A DNA stretch of 64,000 nt from Henricia sp. BOLD:AAB3569 (lineage: Eukaryota; Echinodermata; Asteroidea; Spinulosida; Echinasteridae). Of the stretch, positions 20,320 to 31,605 are shown one piece after another. The notes below the pieces were generated by a model. It did no database searches. It was not told the DNA's origin and saw only the letters and a list, made by a program, of their open reading frames with translations. Position numbers and translations under genes: made by a program. The stretch covers positions 992,001 through 1,056,000 of the forward strand of contig JBBELK010000305.1 in the NCBI GenBank assembly GCA_037783545.1, in the 5' to 3' direction. How positions within the stretch are numbered: the first letter of the stretch is position 1; every line of letters begins with the position of its first letter.

Positions 20320-21950
20320 CTAAACCTTAGTCACGATGTGGTTATAATAATTGTCTCTGAAGACATTATGCGCCGTAGAGTCGATAATGTGTTGGGGCAA
20401 GTCATTCCACAACTTAATGGTCCTTGGAAAAAATGAAGTCTTGAATACAGTTGAGGATATTTGCTGTATGATGAATTGGTTGTTATTTCCCCTCCTGGAT
20501 CTCTGCGTTTTTTGCTGAAGACAATCTGAAGCGTCAACGTCAATTATTTTGTTGATCTTATAGAGATTGGTCATCTGGTTAATTTCTCTCCTATCAATTA
20601 ACTTCTCCCAACCAAGAGACAACAACATAGTGGAGACACTTAATCTCCATATACAAAACGCACTGCCCTTCGTTGAACTTTCTCAATTGCCAACTGGTGA
20701 CAGGTTTTATAAGGATTCCATGCTGCTACACCGTACTCTAAGAGTGGCCGAACAAGTGTCAAATATAACCTTTCCTTGACGTTTTTAGAACTCGTGTAGG
20801 AATTTCGTTTGATGAAGTTAAGGACTCTTGTTGCCTTAGCAATAGCATGCCGTGTCTGCTTTTGCCATCCCAAATCATTTTAAATTGTTATGCCCAAATT
20901 AGGTGAACTCCTTGGCTACGTCAAGACGCACACCATCCATTTCATAAGAAGGTTCTCCAGGATTGCGTTTGCGAGAGACTCGCATCGTTTTACATTTACC
21001 AGTATTAAACCGCATACCCCAGGCAGTAGCCCATTCACTAAGGTTATCAAGGTCGGCCTGCATCAATTTCTCATCTTTTTTGGAGTTAATATGATGATAT
21101 ATAAGACAGTCGTCAGCAAACAGTCTAATTTTACCCCGGACATCAGATTGGATATCATTGATAAAAAGAAGAAACAAGTGTGGTCCTAACACAGTCCCCT
21201 TATGCCAACTGGAAAATTCACCATTGACAACTCTCTGGAACCGGTTGGAAAGAAACACAGTAATCCAGTTTTTAATCTTGCCTCTGATACCGTAATGATC
21301 GATCTTATAAAGAAGTTTCTGGTGTGGTACTACATCAAACGCCTTTGAAAAGTCCAGCACTGCTACATCAGTAGTGACACTTTTGTTGTGATTACATGCA
21401 AGATCGTTGAAGGTCAGGATAAGTTGGCTCTCACATGAGCGCCCCCTACGAAAGGCATGCTGATTTTCTGCTAAAATTTGATACTTTTCTAGGTGTTTCA
21501 TTAAATGACTGTCAATAATATGTTCGAGTAATTTGCAGCACACTGAGGTCAGCGACACTGGTCTGTAATTTCCTGGATCAGATGCGGCTCCCTTCTTAAA
21601 CAAAGGTGTTATGTTAGCCTTCTTCCAATCTGCAGGCAGCTCACCTGCATCCAAAGATTGCTGGAAAATGTGCGTAAGAATGGGGCAATTTCGTCTGCAG
21701 CCAACTTGTCAGGGCTCTATTTTGGATTTGATCCGGTCCAGCTGCTTTGGAGACATCCATAGACTTGAGCAGTTTCAGGACACCTCCCAAAGACACTTTA
21801 ATATCAGGCATATCCGGGTAATTACAGTCAGACAAACATGGCTTCTCCAACGCCTCCTCTCTAGTAAAGACACTACTGAGTTGATTTGCCAGAGCCTCGG
21901 CTTTCTCCTTGTTAGTGCACCACTTATGTCAATGTTGTTAACCTTAAGCA
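20320..21950 (-). pseudogene. Non-LTR retrotransposon reverse transcriptase, 5'-truncated and frameshifted
   Basis: Translated pieces in order on the minus strand are: finger region with SKAAGPDQI (about 21850-21641); RT core (21654-20899) with PLFKKG, NYRPVSLTS, AFRRGRSCESQL, DFSKAFDVV, VLGP, the catalytic FADD box, and the thumb; then HAIAKATRVLNFIKRN...LVRPLLEYG and RRAVRFVYGD (20873-20640); then the C-terminal TSFFPRTIKLWNDLPQHII (20628-20320). These are hallmarks of Jockey/CR1/L2-type LINE polymerases. Frames break near 21700, 20890 and 20635, and the usual PQGS before VLGP is damaged. No endonuclease domain remains upstream. The 3' flank at about 20240 has a small ACTTGGT repeat. It is not functional. 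Confidence 0.93.
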
Positions 21951-21963
21951 CCTGCAGCCGATT

Positions 21964-22062
21964 TCACGAAACTTTACGCAATTGCGCAAGTCCACTTACG
22001 CCATAAGTTATTGCGCAGGTAATGGCGTAAGTGGACTTGCGCAATTGCGTAAAGTTTCGTGA
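21964..22062. repeat. MITE with perfect 41-bp arms
   Basis: Positions 21964-22004 and 22022-22062 are exact reverse complements (start TCACGAAACTTTACGCAATT). It sits where the retrotransposon reading frame ends, so it may have inserted at the truncation point. A related word occurs near 62508-62535 (TACGCAGTTGCGCAAGGTTT). Confidence 0.92.
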
Positions 22063-23018
22063 CCCAAAGGTTTTACTTGACAAAAGCCAGAAAATTTACA
22101 GTTTCTGTTTAAAATGCAAAAGAAAAATGCCAAAAGCACTGGACCGCTGTTCTAGTGCTGCAACCCGTATTTCAAGCTAAGCACACTGACTACGTACATG
22201 TATACATGTATTTGTCTGCAAATACACTTTTAGGATTTTTATTACATAGTACCTAAAAACATAACTTGGGAAATACATTATGGTCTTTGCGCAAAAGCAA
22301 CATTTAACACGGCAATGTTTGGGAATTTCTCGAACATTATTTTTATAATGGCAAAGCACTTCATAAAAAGTAATAAAAGTAACTAATGCATCTCAAGTTT
22401 GTGGGTAATACAATGTATGTCCTACATCTATAGGCCTAGACCAATCCAGTAACTATAAGGTCTTCCCTGTATATCCGCCACAGCTGGGGGAGCTTCCAGT
22501 GCATGGACTGTGCGTTTTGTGTTGCTGTTAGAACAAAAAGCACACATAGATATGGCATTACATGCACGCGACGTACACGCGACGTGCCCCCTTCACGTTT
22601 ACAATCCTACAAAGACGTGCAACTTGTTCAAAGTACATGTAATAAAATGCAACTTCAGCAACAGCAAAAACATACAGTTCATTTAGTGGAAGTCCCCCAG
22701 CTATGCGGCGGTCATAGAGAAAAGGAGTCCTCAGCTCTCGGATTGGTGTATTCCTAATGCCTACATTATAAATGGGTTGGGTGCATAACTATTTCTCCAA
22801 TTGTAATCCCTAATGCAAACTATATATGATCAACTTTCAGTGCAGTTCCTTGCATATTTTCAAACAAATTTTTAATTTCAAAACTTTAACAAATTTTAAT
22901 TTTTCTATGCGTTGTTTCACTAAAAAAAGTATTAAGAAAGGTAAAAATAAATTTCTGCAATCCTGCAGACAATCCAAATCGTAAATTATTATTATAAGTC
23001 AGTCAATACCGGTACCTC
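22063..23018. other. No feature recognised
   Basis: This is AT-rich spacer. I see no exon, RNA gene or clear inverted repeat, beyond a short word at 22437 (AGACCAATCCAGTAA) shared with the end of the element at 25806. Confidence 0.5.
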
Positions 23019-23190
23019 AATAGACTGCCGAAGTGAATACGTCATCTTTTGTTGGTTGCTTAGGCAATTGGCTCTAAACCAAAAATCACTCGACCGTGTC
23101 CCTGTGCTTTTGCAATGGAGTTTTGCCGACGGCCATGATAGTTTAGAGCCAATTACCATGGCAACCCACATCACACTTCGGCTGTCTATT
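23019..23190. repeat. MITE (family E, complete copy)
   Basis: The ends AATAGACTGCCGAAGTG and CACTTCGGCTGTCTATT are complementary. Internal TTGGCTCTAAACC and its inverted partner GTTTAGAGCCAATTACCATG extend the pairing. The CCATGGCAACCCACATCACA end links it to 1-92, 59889-60055 and 60917-61086. Confidence 0.82.
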
Positions 23191-23403
23191 TTGAAACACC
23201 ATAGAAGTTTTTAAAAATGCATTATGACTTGTTTCTTTTGCAGAATACAATATTCAAGTAAAAGCTGCTTTTAGTTAATAGTACTGTACGTTAAACATGA
23301 ATCATTTTCAAGACATGCTGCAGACCAAAGCAAGAATGACACCAACAGACAAATCTCACAGATGGCCATCTTCATAGGAAAAATACAGCTACCGGTATGT
23401 ATT

Positions 23404-24064
23404 AAAGGAGCGTGACCAGATCACATTTTTGACGACCCCAATTTTCACATGGGTGTTCAGATTTTGATACCATAATTATGTGATTTTTATACCATATCGT
23501 GTGTCATATCTTTCTCATTAGGGTAATTCCCAAAATTAAGGGTCCAAGATGTTTGGTGTCCCAGTTACGTACGACACTCTCTGCTTAAAAAAATCACCAC
23601 TCATAAACAAAAGACCAAAAAGGCTTATAATTTGTTCCATGGTATTCAATAGGAGTTTGGTGTCCCGTGTTACCTACGCCAAATGAGTTTGCATTAACCT
23701 TGGTGCCATATCTACACACAAACATTAAATTTGAGTGGCATTTGTACAAATAAAAATAATTATTTTCTACTGGGAAACCACTTTCAACCATTAAAAACAC
23801 TTGGAAATCTTAAAAAGCATGTCACACTTTTGGACCCCTAATTTTGGGAATTACCCATTACCATTCTGAAATTTCGCGCTCTCAATCCATATATTTCTAG
23901 GATAACGTCAAAATCCACCAAAGTTTAGTAAACTAATTTATCCGGTTACATAAAGCAAGTTTCCTGCTTTCTTCTCATGGATAGTGTTTTGGGGAGGTAA
24001 TTTTATACGATTGTTGGGTTAGAACGAAATCTATTTAGAACTAAAATCTGGTCACGGTCCTTTA
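23404..24064. repeat. Inverted-repeat element (family G) containing a nested MITE
   Basis: The ends AAAGGAGCGTGACCAGATCA and AATCTGGTCACGGTCCTTT are complementary, and GATTTTGATACCAT and GCGCTCTCAAT lie near the ends. Partial relatives occur at about 14752-14860, 52024-52117 and 61143-61280. A second element (23521-23856) is inserted in the middle. Confidence 0.75.
23521..23856. repeat. Nested MITE with ATTA target duplication
   Basis: The ends GGGTAATTCCCAAAATTAAG and CTAATTTTGGGAATTACCC are inverted repeats. ATTA flanks both sides (23517-23520 and 23857-23860). Internal words GTGTCCCGTGTTACCTACG and GGAACAAATTAT recur, inverted, at about 40080-40341. Non-coding. Confidence 0.85.
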
Positions 24065-25805
24065 TGCCATCAGGTACGTGCACAAACATCATGGAAAATG
24101 TTTCAAGTACAAAAAACCATGAGCTGTCTCACCGAATGGTAATACGTGTTTGCATAGTACCATCAACTGAAAGAGGCTCCCCCAAAAAGGGAGCTGATCA
24201 GTAATTTAGTTTAAATTCACTCATGAATTATTCATTGCACAAACACCACATGCCTGTTCTGAGTGTGATTTCCCTAACGTCGGCAAAAAACAGCCTTGTG
24301 AAATGGCCGTGTGCAGCATTCACGAGACATTTTTTGTTTCATTTAGGCTTAAAGTTTTATGAAATGAGACCCACAACTGAAGCAAACACATTACCTATTG
24401 TCAGTTGATAATGCAATTTTCCAACCGAACTATACACAGCCATTTCCCCACTGTATTAGATGTTTAAGGTAAAAGTTAACTTTATAAAACACCCGAATAA
24501 ATCCCCGTCATCCGATTGGTGCCTTGTCTGTCACGTGTCATTTATTCTTGGGTATAACGCACGCACCCCGTGCAATGTTGTATATCCACAACACGCCATG
24601 GAATATCCACACAAATGCACAAAAAGTAGGCATGGCTGTGCAGAGCTAGGTTAACAGCAGTGTGTTATCCTCTCGAACTACAAGTTGCGCATCTAGCCAG
24701 CTGCTCACCAGACAATGGCGGGTGATTCAACGCTAATTTGTAAGTTCATATGACGGGAATTTATTCTGGTGTTTTATAAAACAAATAATGAATGTGCAAT
24801 AGTACAAATAATTTCATTCAATGACAGATTTAATGTTCTATTCCACTCGACTTCACCTCATGAAATTATTTGTATTATATGTACCTCATGCATTGATTCT
24901 CATTCACTGATTGGTTAAAAGATGATCACGCGACATGGATTAGTTCAATCTTTTCAGTGGGCAACTGAAAAAAGGTACTGTTGTTTGACCTTTTGCGCCA
25001 TACATGTATGTCAAAGGACAATACTTTCTAAAAGAACCATTTCACAGTGAAGCAGTGGTGTTCGCATGAAGCAGTGGTGTTCGCATGAAGCAGTGGTGTT
25101 CGCTTTGGCTTGGCTCTCTGAAAACTGAATTTTGTCCTGAAATACCAATTTGACACAAACAAAAATCAATGTATGAGGTACATGTATATAAAACAAATAT
25201 GGACTGCTCTTTATTCGGGTGATTATGCAAACTACCGCCCCTCGGTGTTCTTGAGACGACAGTCCTGCGATTAAATAGCAGGGCTGCCGTTTCAAGATCA
25301 ACTCGAGACGATAGTTTGCACCATCACCCTCATGATCAGTCAATATTTGTATACTATTGCACTCATAAACATTCATTATTTGTATTCGCTGGCAGATTCG
25401 TGACGTCACATTGCGGGTGCTGGACCGTAACTGGTTAACGCTCACGTTTTACCATCCATTGTGTTTGTGCAGTGTATTTTAGAAGAAAATATTAGAATAT
25501 AAGGACCATAATGACTTGCAATGTTTGCTCATCACACCTACTCTCATAGAGATACGCTATCCTGCCGCCTTTTTTGTGATGTTTGTATAAACAGAAACTC
25601 AACAGAAAATGTTCCCCTTGTGGCTCCTGTGCAAAACGAATGGAGAAACGTGTTGCCATGCAAGTAGCGTGAACCGTTGTCAAAGAAGTAAGCGCGTCCG
25701 CCTGGAAATTGACGTCTCACTCTGCCAGCGAATTTAGACCAGCGTCCCTCGAACAACACATATTGCCCATCGTTTGAAGGGCTCTAAACAAACTATAGTA
25801 TACTC
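24065..25805. other. Spacer downstream of klhdc8; small tandem repeat
   Basis: No gene is recognised. Three 19-bp units GAAGCAGTGGTGTTCGCAT lie in tandem at 25049-25105. Antisense open frames here are short and without recognisable motifs. Confidence 0.55.
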
Positions 25806-26352
25806 AATAGACCAATCCAGTAAGCTCCGCCCATTTTGGAATTGACAAATCACAGCCCCAGGTTGTGGATCTCCATTTTGGTTACCCGAGTCCTCAAAAT
25901 GTTGTGCACAGAGCTACGGCAAAATACCATAATCATTTTTATCAGCGCAGAGGACCCTAGCCGGTTCAAAACGGATTGTATAAGACTATCCTAACCTACT
26001 TTTAATCCCTTCATAAATGTGTTTTTGTGTAAACGGGACAAACTCACCCAAATTATTTTGTCGTTTTGCTATGTTGTGCATTCACTGCGTTCTAGATGTG
26101 TGTGTTCGATCGCGCGCGTTACGCGTAATGCAGGCGTGTTGTACGTGCACACACACGACTGGATACTCAAGTGCACATTTTCCTTTCGAGCGTGCAGTTT
26201 CTGTGTGCGTGTGCGTGTTTCAATACGCGCTGACCAGGGCACGGACGCTGACGCACGGCATGGCCACGCGACTCTACTGCACACGTGCCTTACATGTGTG
26301 GCATGTTGCTAGGCAATTTCTAAATGGGCGGAGCTTACTAGATCGGTCTATT
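25806..26352. repeat. MITE next to the klhdc8 stop codon
   Basis: The left end AATAGACCAATCCAGTAAGC and right end GCTTACTAGATCGGTCTATT are complementary, and pairing continues over TCCGCCCATTT. The interior is CpG-rich and unlike its surroundings. The element ends 40 bp from the klhdc8 stop codon, so the 3' UTR must run into it. A minus-strand ATTAAA (plus 26001-26006) inside it could serve as poly(A) signal (inference). Confidence 0.75.
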
Positions 26353-26392
26353 CCAATGCAACTAAGCTTAAAAACTAAACAAACCTTGTTTG

Positions 26393-26634
26393 TCACCGTC
26401 TCTTGCCCGTGTGTTTGTTGCGAGTTGCCTGGCTAGAGCTCTGATCTTTCACACTGAGCACATCAACTGATAACGTAAGACCGCTGGGTGTCATACCACC
26501 CATGATGTGGAGTTTACCATCAAACACGACACTGGCAGCACTGCTTCGGGGGGTAGGGCAGAGAGGCAGTGGAGACCAGGTCTTAGTCTCTGGATCCAGG
26601 ACCTCACCAGCCTTGTGGGGCTCTTTGTAATGTC
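26393..26634 (-). CDS. klhdc8: KLHDC8-like kelch protein, exon 5 (C-terminus)
   Basis: The acceptor reads TTTTGCCAG on the minus strand just before 26634, and the stop codon is at 26395-26393. The exon encodes residues 287-366. It completes one blade (GEVLDPETKTWSPLPLCPTP) and holds the last kelch double-glycine, HIMGGM. The final 20 or so residues (from KDQSSSQATRNKHTGKRR) are basic and polar; from memory, vertebrate KLHDC8 proteins end near the last blade, so this tail looks lineage-specific. Confidence 0.92.
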
Positions 26635-27323
26635 CTGGCAAAATCACAAATACATGACGGATAGGCTGAATTCACATGGAGCTTTTCACTCAATAATGCT
26701 TTGGGTACACTTTACAGATTGTCGGTCCCGAACCTTGATGGAATCATCAAGGATCATAGCCTCGGAAGACTGCGCACAAATTTTAAAATGTTTTTTTAAA
26801 AAAAAGTAGAGATTCCCAAAGATCAGCCAGTGTCATTCTTGTGTTGCCATGGCTCTGAAGACACTCAGTGCCACTAATGTTGTTCATGGCACTGTCGCGG
26901 ACATACGTATACATATGTGTCCTTGAGAGACTCGCAGATCGTTGCTGTACCCAGTAGTATCCGCCTCTTACATGTACCTGCCATGAATCCGCCCTGAATG
27001 TCAGGGTGTCACGTGGTCAACCCCAAATCGTGCGATTGTGAAGGTATTTGAAAATGTTGACATGAACAAAGCAGTTAATTAACGCAAAAACTCTTCACAT
27101 GCTTAGAACATAAAGCTTTGCACTCTTGCTTGAGTGAATTTTCGAGCTATGCTTAATCCAAAATATCCACTTTAATAAGCGTAACATGTTTTATGAAATT
27201 GGTCCCAGCTGCTAAATTGGATAGCTTCATGTTAGATGATTTTATTGCAATGTGCCCCAGGTGTTAAGCACAAAGGCCAATCTAAGACCAGTGAATGCAG
27301 TCTCTTCTGATAACTATACTCAC

Positions 27324-27416
27324 CCATGCCACCAATGACTACCACCTTGCCTCCTACGATGTCTGCTGTGAAATCACCTCGCTCATACTCCAAGGGTTCA
27401 ATCTCCCTCCACTCAT
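27324..27416 (-). CDS. klhdc8: KLHDC8-like kelch protein, exon 4
   Basis: The 93-bp phase 1-1 exon has acceptor CTTACAG before 27416 and donor GTGAGT after 27324 on the minus strand. It encodes residues 256-286: DEWREIEPL, then ADIVGGKVVVIGGMG, i.e. one kelch blade core with its GG pair. Junctions restore Asp (from exon 3) and Gly (to exon 5). Confidence 0.92.
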
Positions 27417-27445
27417 CTGTAAGATTTACATGTATATATATTTAT

Positions 27446-28014
27446 ACCCTTTTCCCACTGCTTAACCCGGAGATTTGCCGCCCCGGGTTAAGCTTTTCTT
27501 ACCATGGGGTTCGTTAACCCCGAGTTATGTTCTCATTTGTTTTGTTAACCCGGAGTTTTGCAAAATCCGGGGAAAGCTTGCCCCGGGTTAGCGCAGTGCA
27601 GTTTCCCACTAGACGCTGGCATATCTGTATACAGGGACTAGAGGAACAGAGATGTGCAAACATCTTATTCCGATTTTCGAGTAGTACCATCAAGTTGTTA
27701 CTAGATAAGGAGCTTTATTTCTTCTTCTTTCCACACCTTTGTCCTCTCTTTTCGTCATGAATTGAGACGGTGCTTTGAAACCATGCCATAATTACGAGAG
27801 CAAAAATGTGCTGGTGCGCTAACCCCGAGATTGCCATCCTTAACCCTGGTCGCTGGCAGGGTTAACGAACCCTGGGGTAACGGCCAAATGTTTTGTCTTA
27901 ACCCGGGGCGGAAAAAGAGAAGTGGGAATGCTCATGCTGCCCCGGGGTATCTTGGGGTTAAGGATTGCCGTTACCCCCGAGTTAACCTGGAGATTTTGTA
28001 GTGGGAAAGGGGTA
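27446..28014. repeat. Inverted-repeat element with AACCCGGGG words, in klhdc8 intron 3
   Basis: The left end ACCCTTTTCCCACTGCTTAA and right end AGTGGGAAAGGGGT are inverted, followed inside by CCCGGAGATTT and its partner. The body repeats GGGTTAAC and CCCCGGGTTA in both orientations. The middle (about 27600-27790) is ordinary AT-rich sequence. No coding potential seen. Confidence 0.75.
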
Positions 28015-28853
28015 ATAGGTATCAAAAACAGAATTCACAAACTCCAGGATGTATTAAATTTTGATGACGTGTCCCTAAGGCATTACTGAAGTGATACTAG
28101 CTATGACTCTTGGAGATAAAAAATTACAGACAAGTACACATTTTTGAAGAAATACTTGTGCGAAACATCATGGTCTACTTCTAACAATCATTTCAAATAA
28201 AATCTTGTATCAGAAAGACTTGAAATCGAACCCAAATTTGCCCAATCTTGGGATTCAAAGGTAATAGACCTTTATCATGCCGCAGCCATCTTCGTCTTGT
28301 TCCCTGTACACGTCAGACATGATCGGTGCATCTGAGCTACCAAGCGATAGCGCATGTAAACCTCTGCTGTTGCAAGAGACAAATCACTGCGTGTTTGCGT
28401 GATCGTGCTATTCGTGTGTCATCGTGATACACACGCGATGGTTTCAGCACGGGGCCAAACTATTTTTGCTTTAAGCCTCAATTTGGTTTTATTGGTTTTA
28501 ATAGGGGAAAAGGGAAGATGGCCGCACTGTCATAAAGTTCTATATGGTATGTACAGTACCGGAAATAATATACGGTCGCACGGACACGATCCCTATGGTT
28601 TCTAAGCGGATTACGATAGCTTGCCTGATTTCACCTTGTACGTTTTGGGATCAATGCATAAAGCCATAAGAAACGATTGGGCCCTCTCTAAATTATTTAT
28701 TTCGTGTTGTCGAATTAATTTCGCTTGCGCGAAAGATTTTGTTATATCTGTGGGTTTGGCAAAAAAAAAGTTCAAACCGAATATGGCTCGAGTTTGCATT
28801 GCTTCTTCCGACAAATGTTTTTTGATAAAAAATTATCCTCATAGCTGGGACCA

Positions 28854-29814
28854 GGGGCCAATTTCATGGCGCACTTAAATATTCACACTGAACCTTTTCA
28901 CACGTGAATTTGACACACACCACTAAGAAAATTTAGAGTAAAACTACGCAGTGAAAATCACAAAATCAACTTGGGCAGAAAGTGTTGTTACTGTGATTTT
29001 CAGTGCGTCATTTCACTCCAAATTCCCTGCACGCCACTTTTTCTGAAAAGGTGTGCTCGTACCCATTATATATTTTTAAAAGTTGTGCAAACGTTAACGC
29101 TTTTTCATGGCTGTGACGTGTTTAAAGGCCCAGTGGATCATTTGCAATGACCCCAAAAAGTAATCGCCGAGTTTACAGGGGAAAAGTTCTGAAAGTAAAG
29201 ATTGAATTAATAGCAACTATCCAATGAAAGGTTTTCGCTCAAAATGATATAATTTTAACAGAAAATAATCCGTAAAGATGAAATTATTTAGACCGTTTGC
29301 AAACGATTTACTTATTTTTTGGTTCGCATCTACGCGATCCAAAATGCATGGGCGCTGTGTGCGTGTTCCAACGCGATGCATTTTTATGGATCGCGTGCAC
29401 ACGCAGTATGTGCGCCACAGAGTGCATGACGCAAGCCACATAGTACCCGATCAACTGAGAACGAATATTTGAAACACCCCGCCAAGACCAGGAAAATGCA
29501 TATATGGATTTTCATGGTTTTTTTAAACGTGGTACATTTGACAAAGCTGAAATTTATTCGGATGAGTTTGTTGATGTCTTTCTTTTGATTTATAATGGTT
29601 TTATTGGCAGAATCGCCCAAAAACAGATTATCTACAGGGCCTTTAAGCAAGTGTGCTTTATAGAAAATGCTATTGTTGCAATCCTATCTTAAGCAAATTT
29701 TGTCTTTAAAGTTAACAAATGATTTGCAATGCTTACGGTTATGGTCCCATGAAATAGCTTGAGGCTTCGTTAGAACAAAATCGGTTGATTAACAGCTTCA
29801 TGAAATTGGCCCCC
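28854..29814. repeat. Probable inverted-repeat element in klhdc8 intron 3
   Basis: GGGGCCAATTTCATGG at the left is matched by TCATGAAATTGGCCCCC at the right; the same terminal word closes the element at 62621-62860 and appears at 52223-52246. A secondary hairpin (CGCAGTGAAAATCAC against GTGATTTTCAGTGCG) lies at about 28949-29007. The full extent is uncertain because only the outermost words pair. Confidence 0.5.
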
Positions 29815-29862
29815 GTTTGTTACATAATCACAATTAAAAATCCTAACTTGAACTTAACTGAC

Positions 29863-30069
29863 CTTTCTCAATATCGTATTCCTCTACAACTTTATGGAAG
29901 CCATCTTTGGGATTTTCCTTGAGCCCTCCGATGCAGTAGATATACCTGCCTGTACAGACATTACAGGGAAAGGCACGCTTTGATGGAACCGGTTGGAGAC
30001 TTGTCCACTGACGTTCCACAATATCCAACACCTCTACAGCTGGGCAGATGGTCCGGGCAATACGACCAC
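29863..30069 (-). CDS. klhdc8: KLHDC8-like kelch protein, exon 3
   Basis: The 207-bp phase 1-1 exon has acceptor CCCGTAG before 30069 and donor GTCAGT after 29863 on the minus strand. It encodes residues 187-255. Diagnostic stretches are the GGR completing YLVGG, then VEVLDIVERQWTSLQPVPSK, then the AFPCNVCTGRYIYCIGGLKE blade and VVEEYDIEK. The strand 1/strand 2 layout and W-T spacing match kelch blades. Confidence 0.93.
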
Positions 30070-30476
30070 CTACGGGATATTCAAGGAGGAATACGCACCA
30101 TAGTGCTACCAAAGGTTTTCACAACATTGCTTTGTTAATTCCCCAAAAGTTTTTCCACGGTAAAGGAGGCATTTTGGCAACACGGACCATATTTTTGAGG
30201 AAATATCTTTGTCTGGTCTCAAAATAAAAGAAAAAAGTTTCAGTTGTTGATTGTTCTAAAGAGATAACTTAGGCCCCAAAAGAGTTACAAATAGTGTGAC
30301 AACATGTCTTTCTAAAAAACCCGTGTACAAATGTCCAATATACGCTCGTAACCGGGAGGGCCTAAAATGTAACACACAAGTGTCCGTCCCGGTTACGAGC
30401 GTATATTGGAAATTTGTACAAAGGTTTTTTTAGAAAGGCATGTTGTCACACTATTTGTAACCCTTTTTGGGCTTAA

Positions 30477-31232
30477 CCCTTTCAATACCGCATTGTTTTA
30501 TGGGGTCACACTGCCCTGTACCGCATTCTTTCACACAACGCACTGTTTTATGCAACTTGCAATATTTACTATTTGTAAACCTAAATTTTCCATTTGAAGA
30601 CTTCGTTTTACAGAAATTCATTGTGTATATTATTTGTAGGCAATGAAATGCTCTTTCATATGATACCAAACACTTGATTTGGTGGCGTTTGTTACCCTTT
30701 TTACGACCACGAGCTGCTCTTCCACCTTGACCGGCGACACCAGCTAGCTACCCAACGCGTCCACCGGCACCCCGTCCACGGCGGGCCGTTGTAGTAGAAG
30801 CACTCGGACCAGGCATATCGTTGTCATCCGATGACATAGACATGGAAGAAACTTCACTAGATTCAGCGGAATCCTCACTAAGTTCTCTTCAGAACTTTCC
30901 AAATCTATATCGGAGTCACTATCAGCAAATAACTCTGCTATTATTTACGCGTCACGATCAGCCATAATGGTGATATTTTGTCCCAAAAAACAATTTGTTG
31001 CGTGTTGTTTTTCTCGGAAAATCGTAATGGAAACCCCACACGTGTTATACACCATTGTAAAGCTAGGTCAATGGACTTCCTGACTATATAAAATCCAACA
31101 ACAGAGGGCAGCAAACGCAAATAATGGAGCTTCTCGAAAACAGCAGCCTTCTGTTGTCGAGTGAGCTCGACATTGGTACGGAAGCACACTGCGTTGCGCT
31201 GTCGAGTGAACTCGACATTGGTATTGAAAGGG
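30477..31232. mobile_element. Non-autonomous piggyBac-like element with TTAA target duplication
   Basis: Both ends read CCCTTTCAATACC inward and are flanked by TTAA (30473-30476 and 31233-31236). CCCT-type ends at TTAA are the signature of piggyBac. Inside the right end an inverted word pair (CGAGTTCACTCGAC / GAGCTCACTCGACAAC) may be a subterminal repeat. The interior keeps a fragment of transposase N-terminus on the minus strand (30965 to about 30690) and lacks the catalytic domain. It is nested in the foldback 30151-31350. Confidence 0.9.
30690..30965 (-). pseudogene. Remnant N-terminus of a piggyBac-type transposase
   Basis: It starts ATG GCT GAT (30965, MADRDA) and then a stop. Downstream in shifted frames come acidic stretches AELFADSDSDIDLESSEE and EDSAESSEVSSMSMSSDDND, then PGPSASTTTARRGRG and a basic RGRKKGNK. 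An acidic N-terminus followed by a basic, Gly/Arg-rich linker is usual in piggyBac-like transposases. At least two stops and one frameshift are present, and no DDD catalytic domain follows. The assignment rests mainly on the enclosing TTAA/CCCT element. Confidence 0.55.
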
Positions 31233-31440
31233 TTAAGTAATCTCTTCAGAACAACTGAAACTTATTATTTCTTTTATTTTGAGACCAGACAAAGGTATTT
31301 CCTCGAAAATATGGTCTGTGTTGCCAAAATGCCCCCTTTACTGTGGAAAGACCACCAACTAATCTGGTAATTGTCAAGATGGAAATGATTGCCACACTGT
31401 ATTAATAAGTAGATTGGGGCAATGTTTGGTCAATACACAC

Positions 31441-31605
31441 CTACTAGATAGAGTTTATGGCCTTGGAGAAACGTTCCCATGGCGTAGCGTGGCGTGGGTA
31501 GGTCTGGAAGGCTCAACCATAGATTCTTCTCCGGGTCTAGGACTGCAGTTTTTTCACATGGTGTACTGTCTGGCTTCATCCCTCCAACGACAACGATCTT
31601 GTCAT
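31441..31605 (-). CDS. klhdc8: KLHDC8-like kelch protein, exon 2
   Basis: The 165-bp phase 1-1 exon has acceptor TTTTCAAAG before 31605 and donor GTGTGT after 31441 on the minus strand. It encodes residues 132-186: DDKIVVVGGMKPDSTPCEKT, then AVLDPEKNLWLSLPDLPTPR, then YAMGTFLQGHKLYLVG. The LPTPRYA and KLYLVGG stretches are close to the matching part of vertebrate KLHDC8A as I recall it. Confidence 0.94.

Larger units (their letters stand above)
30151..31350. repeat. Foldback element interrupted by a piggyBac-like insertion (klhdc8 intron 2)
   Basis: Without the insert it is one long palindrome. The left arm (about 30151-30355: GGCATTTTGGCAACACGGAC, CTTTGTCTGGTCTCAAAATA, TACAAATAGTGTGACAACAT, ATACGCTCGTAACCGGGA) pairs with a right arm split into 30385-30476 and 31237-31350. 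The split is at TTAA, where the 756-bp element 30477-31232 is inserted. Non-coding foldback MITE of about 440 bp before the insertion. Confidence 0.88.

Noticed and set aside
26507-26809. Plus-strand frame opposite klhdc8 exon 5
   Set aside because: It is antisense to a well-supported exon and runs on into the intron.
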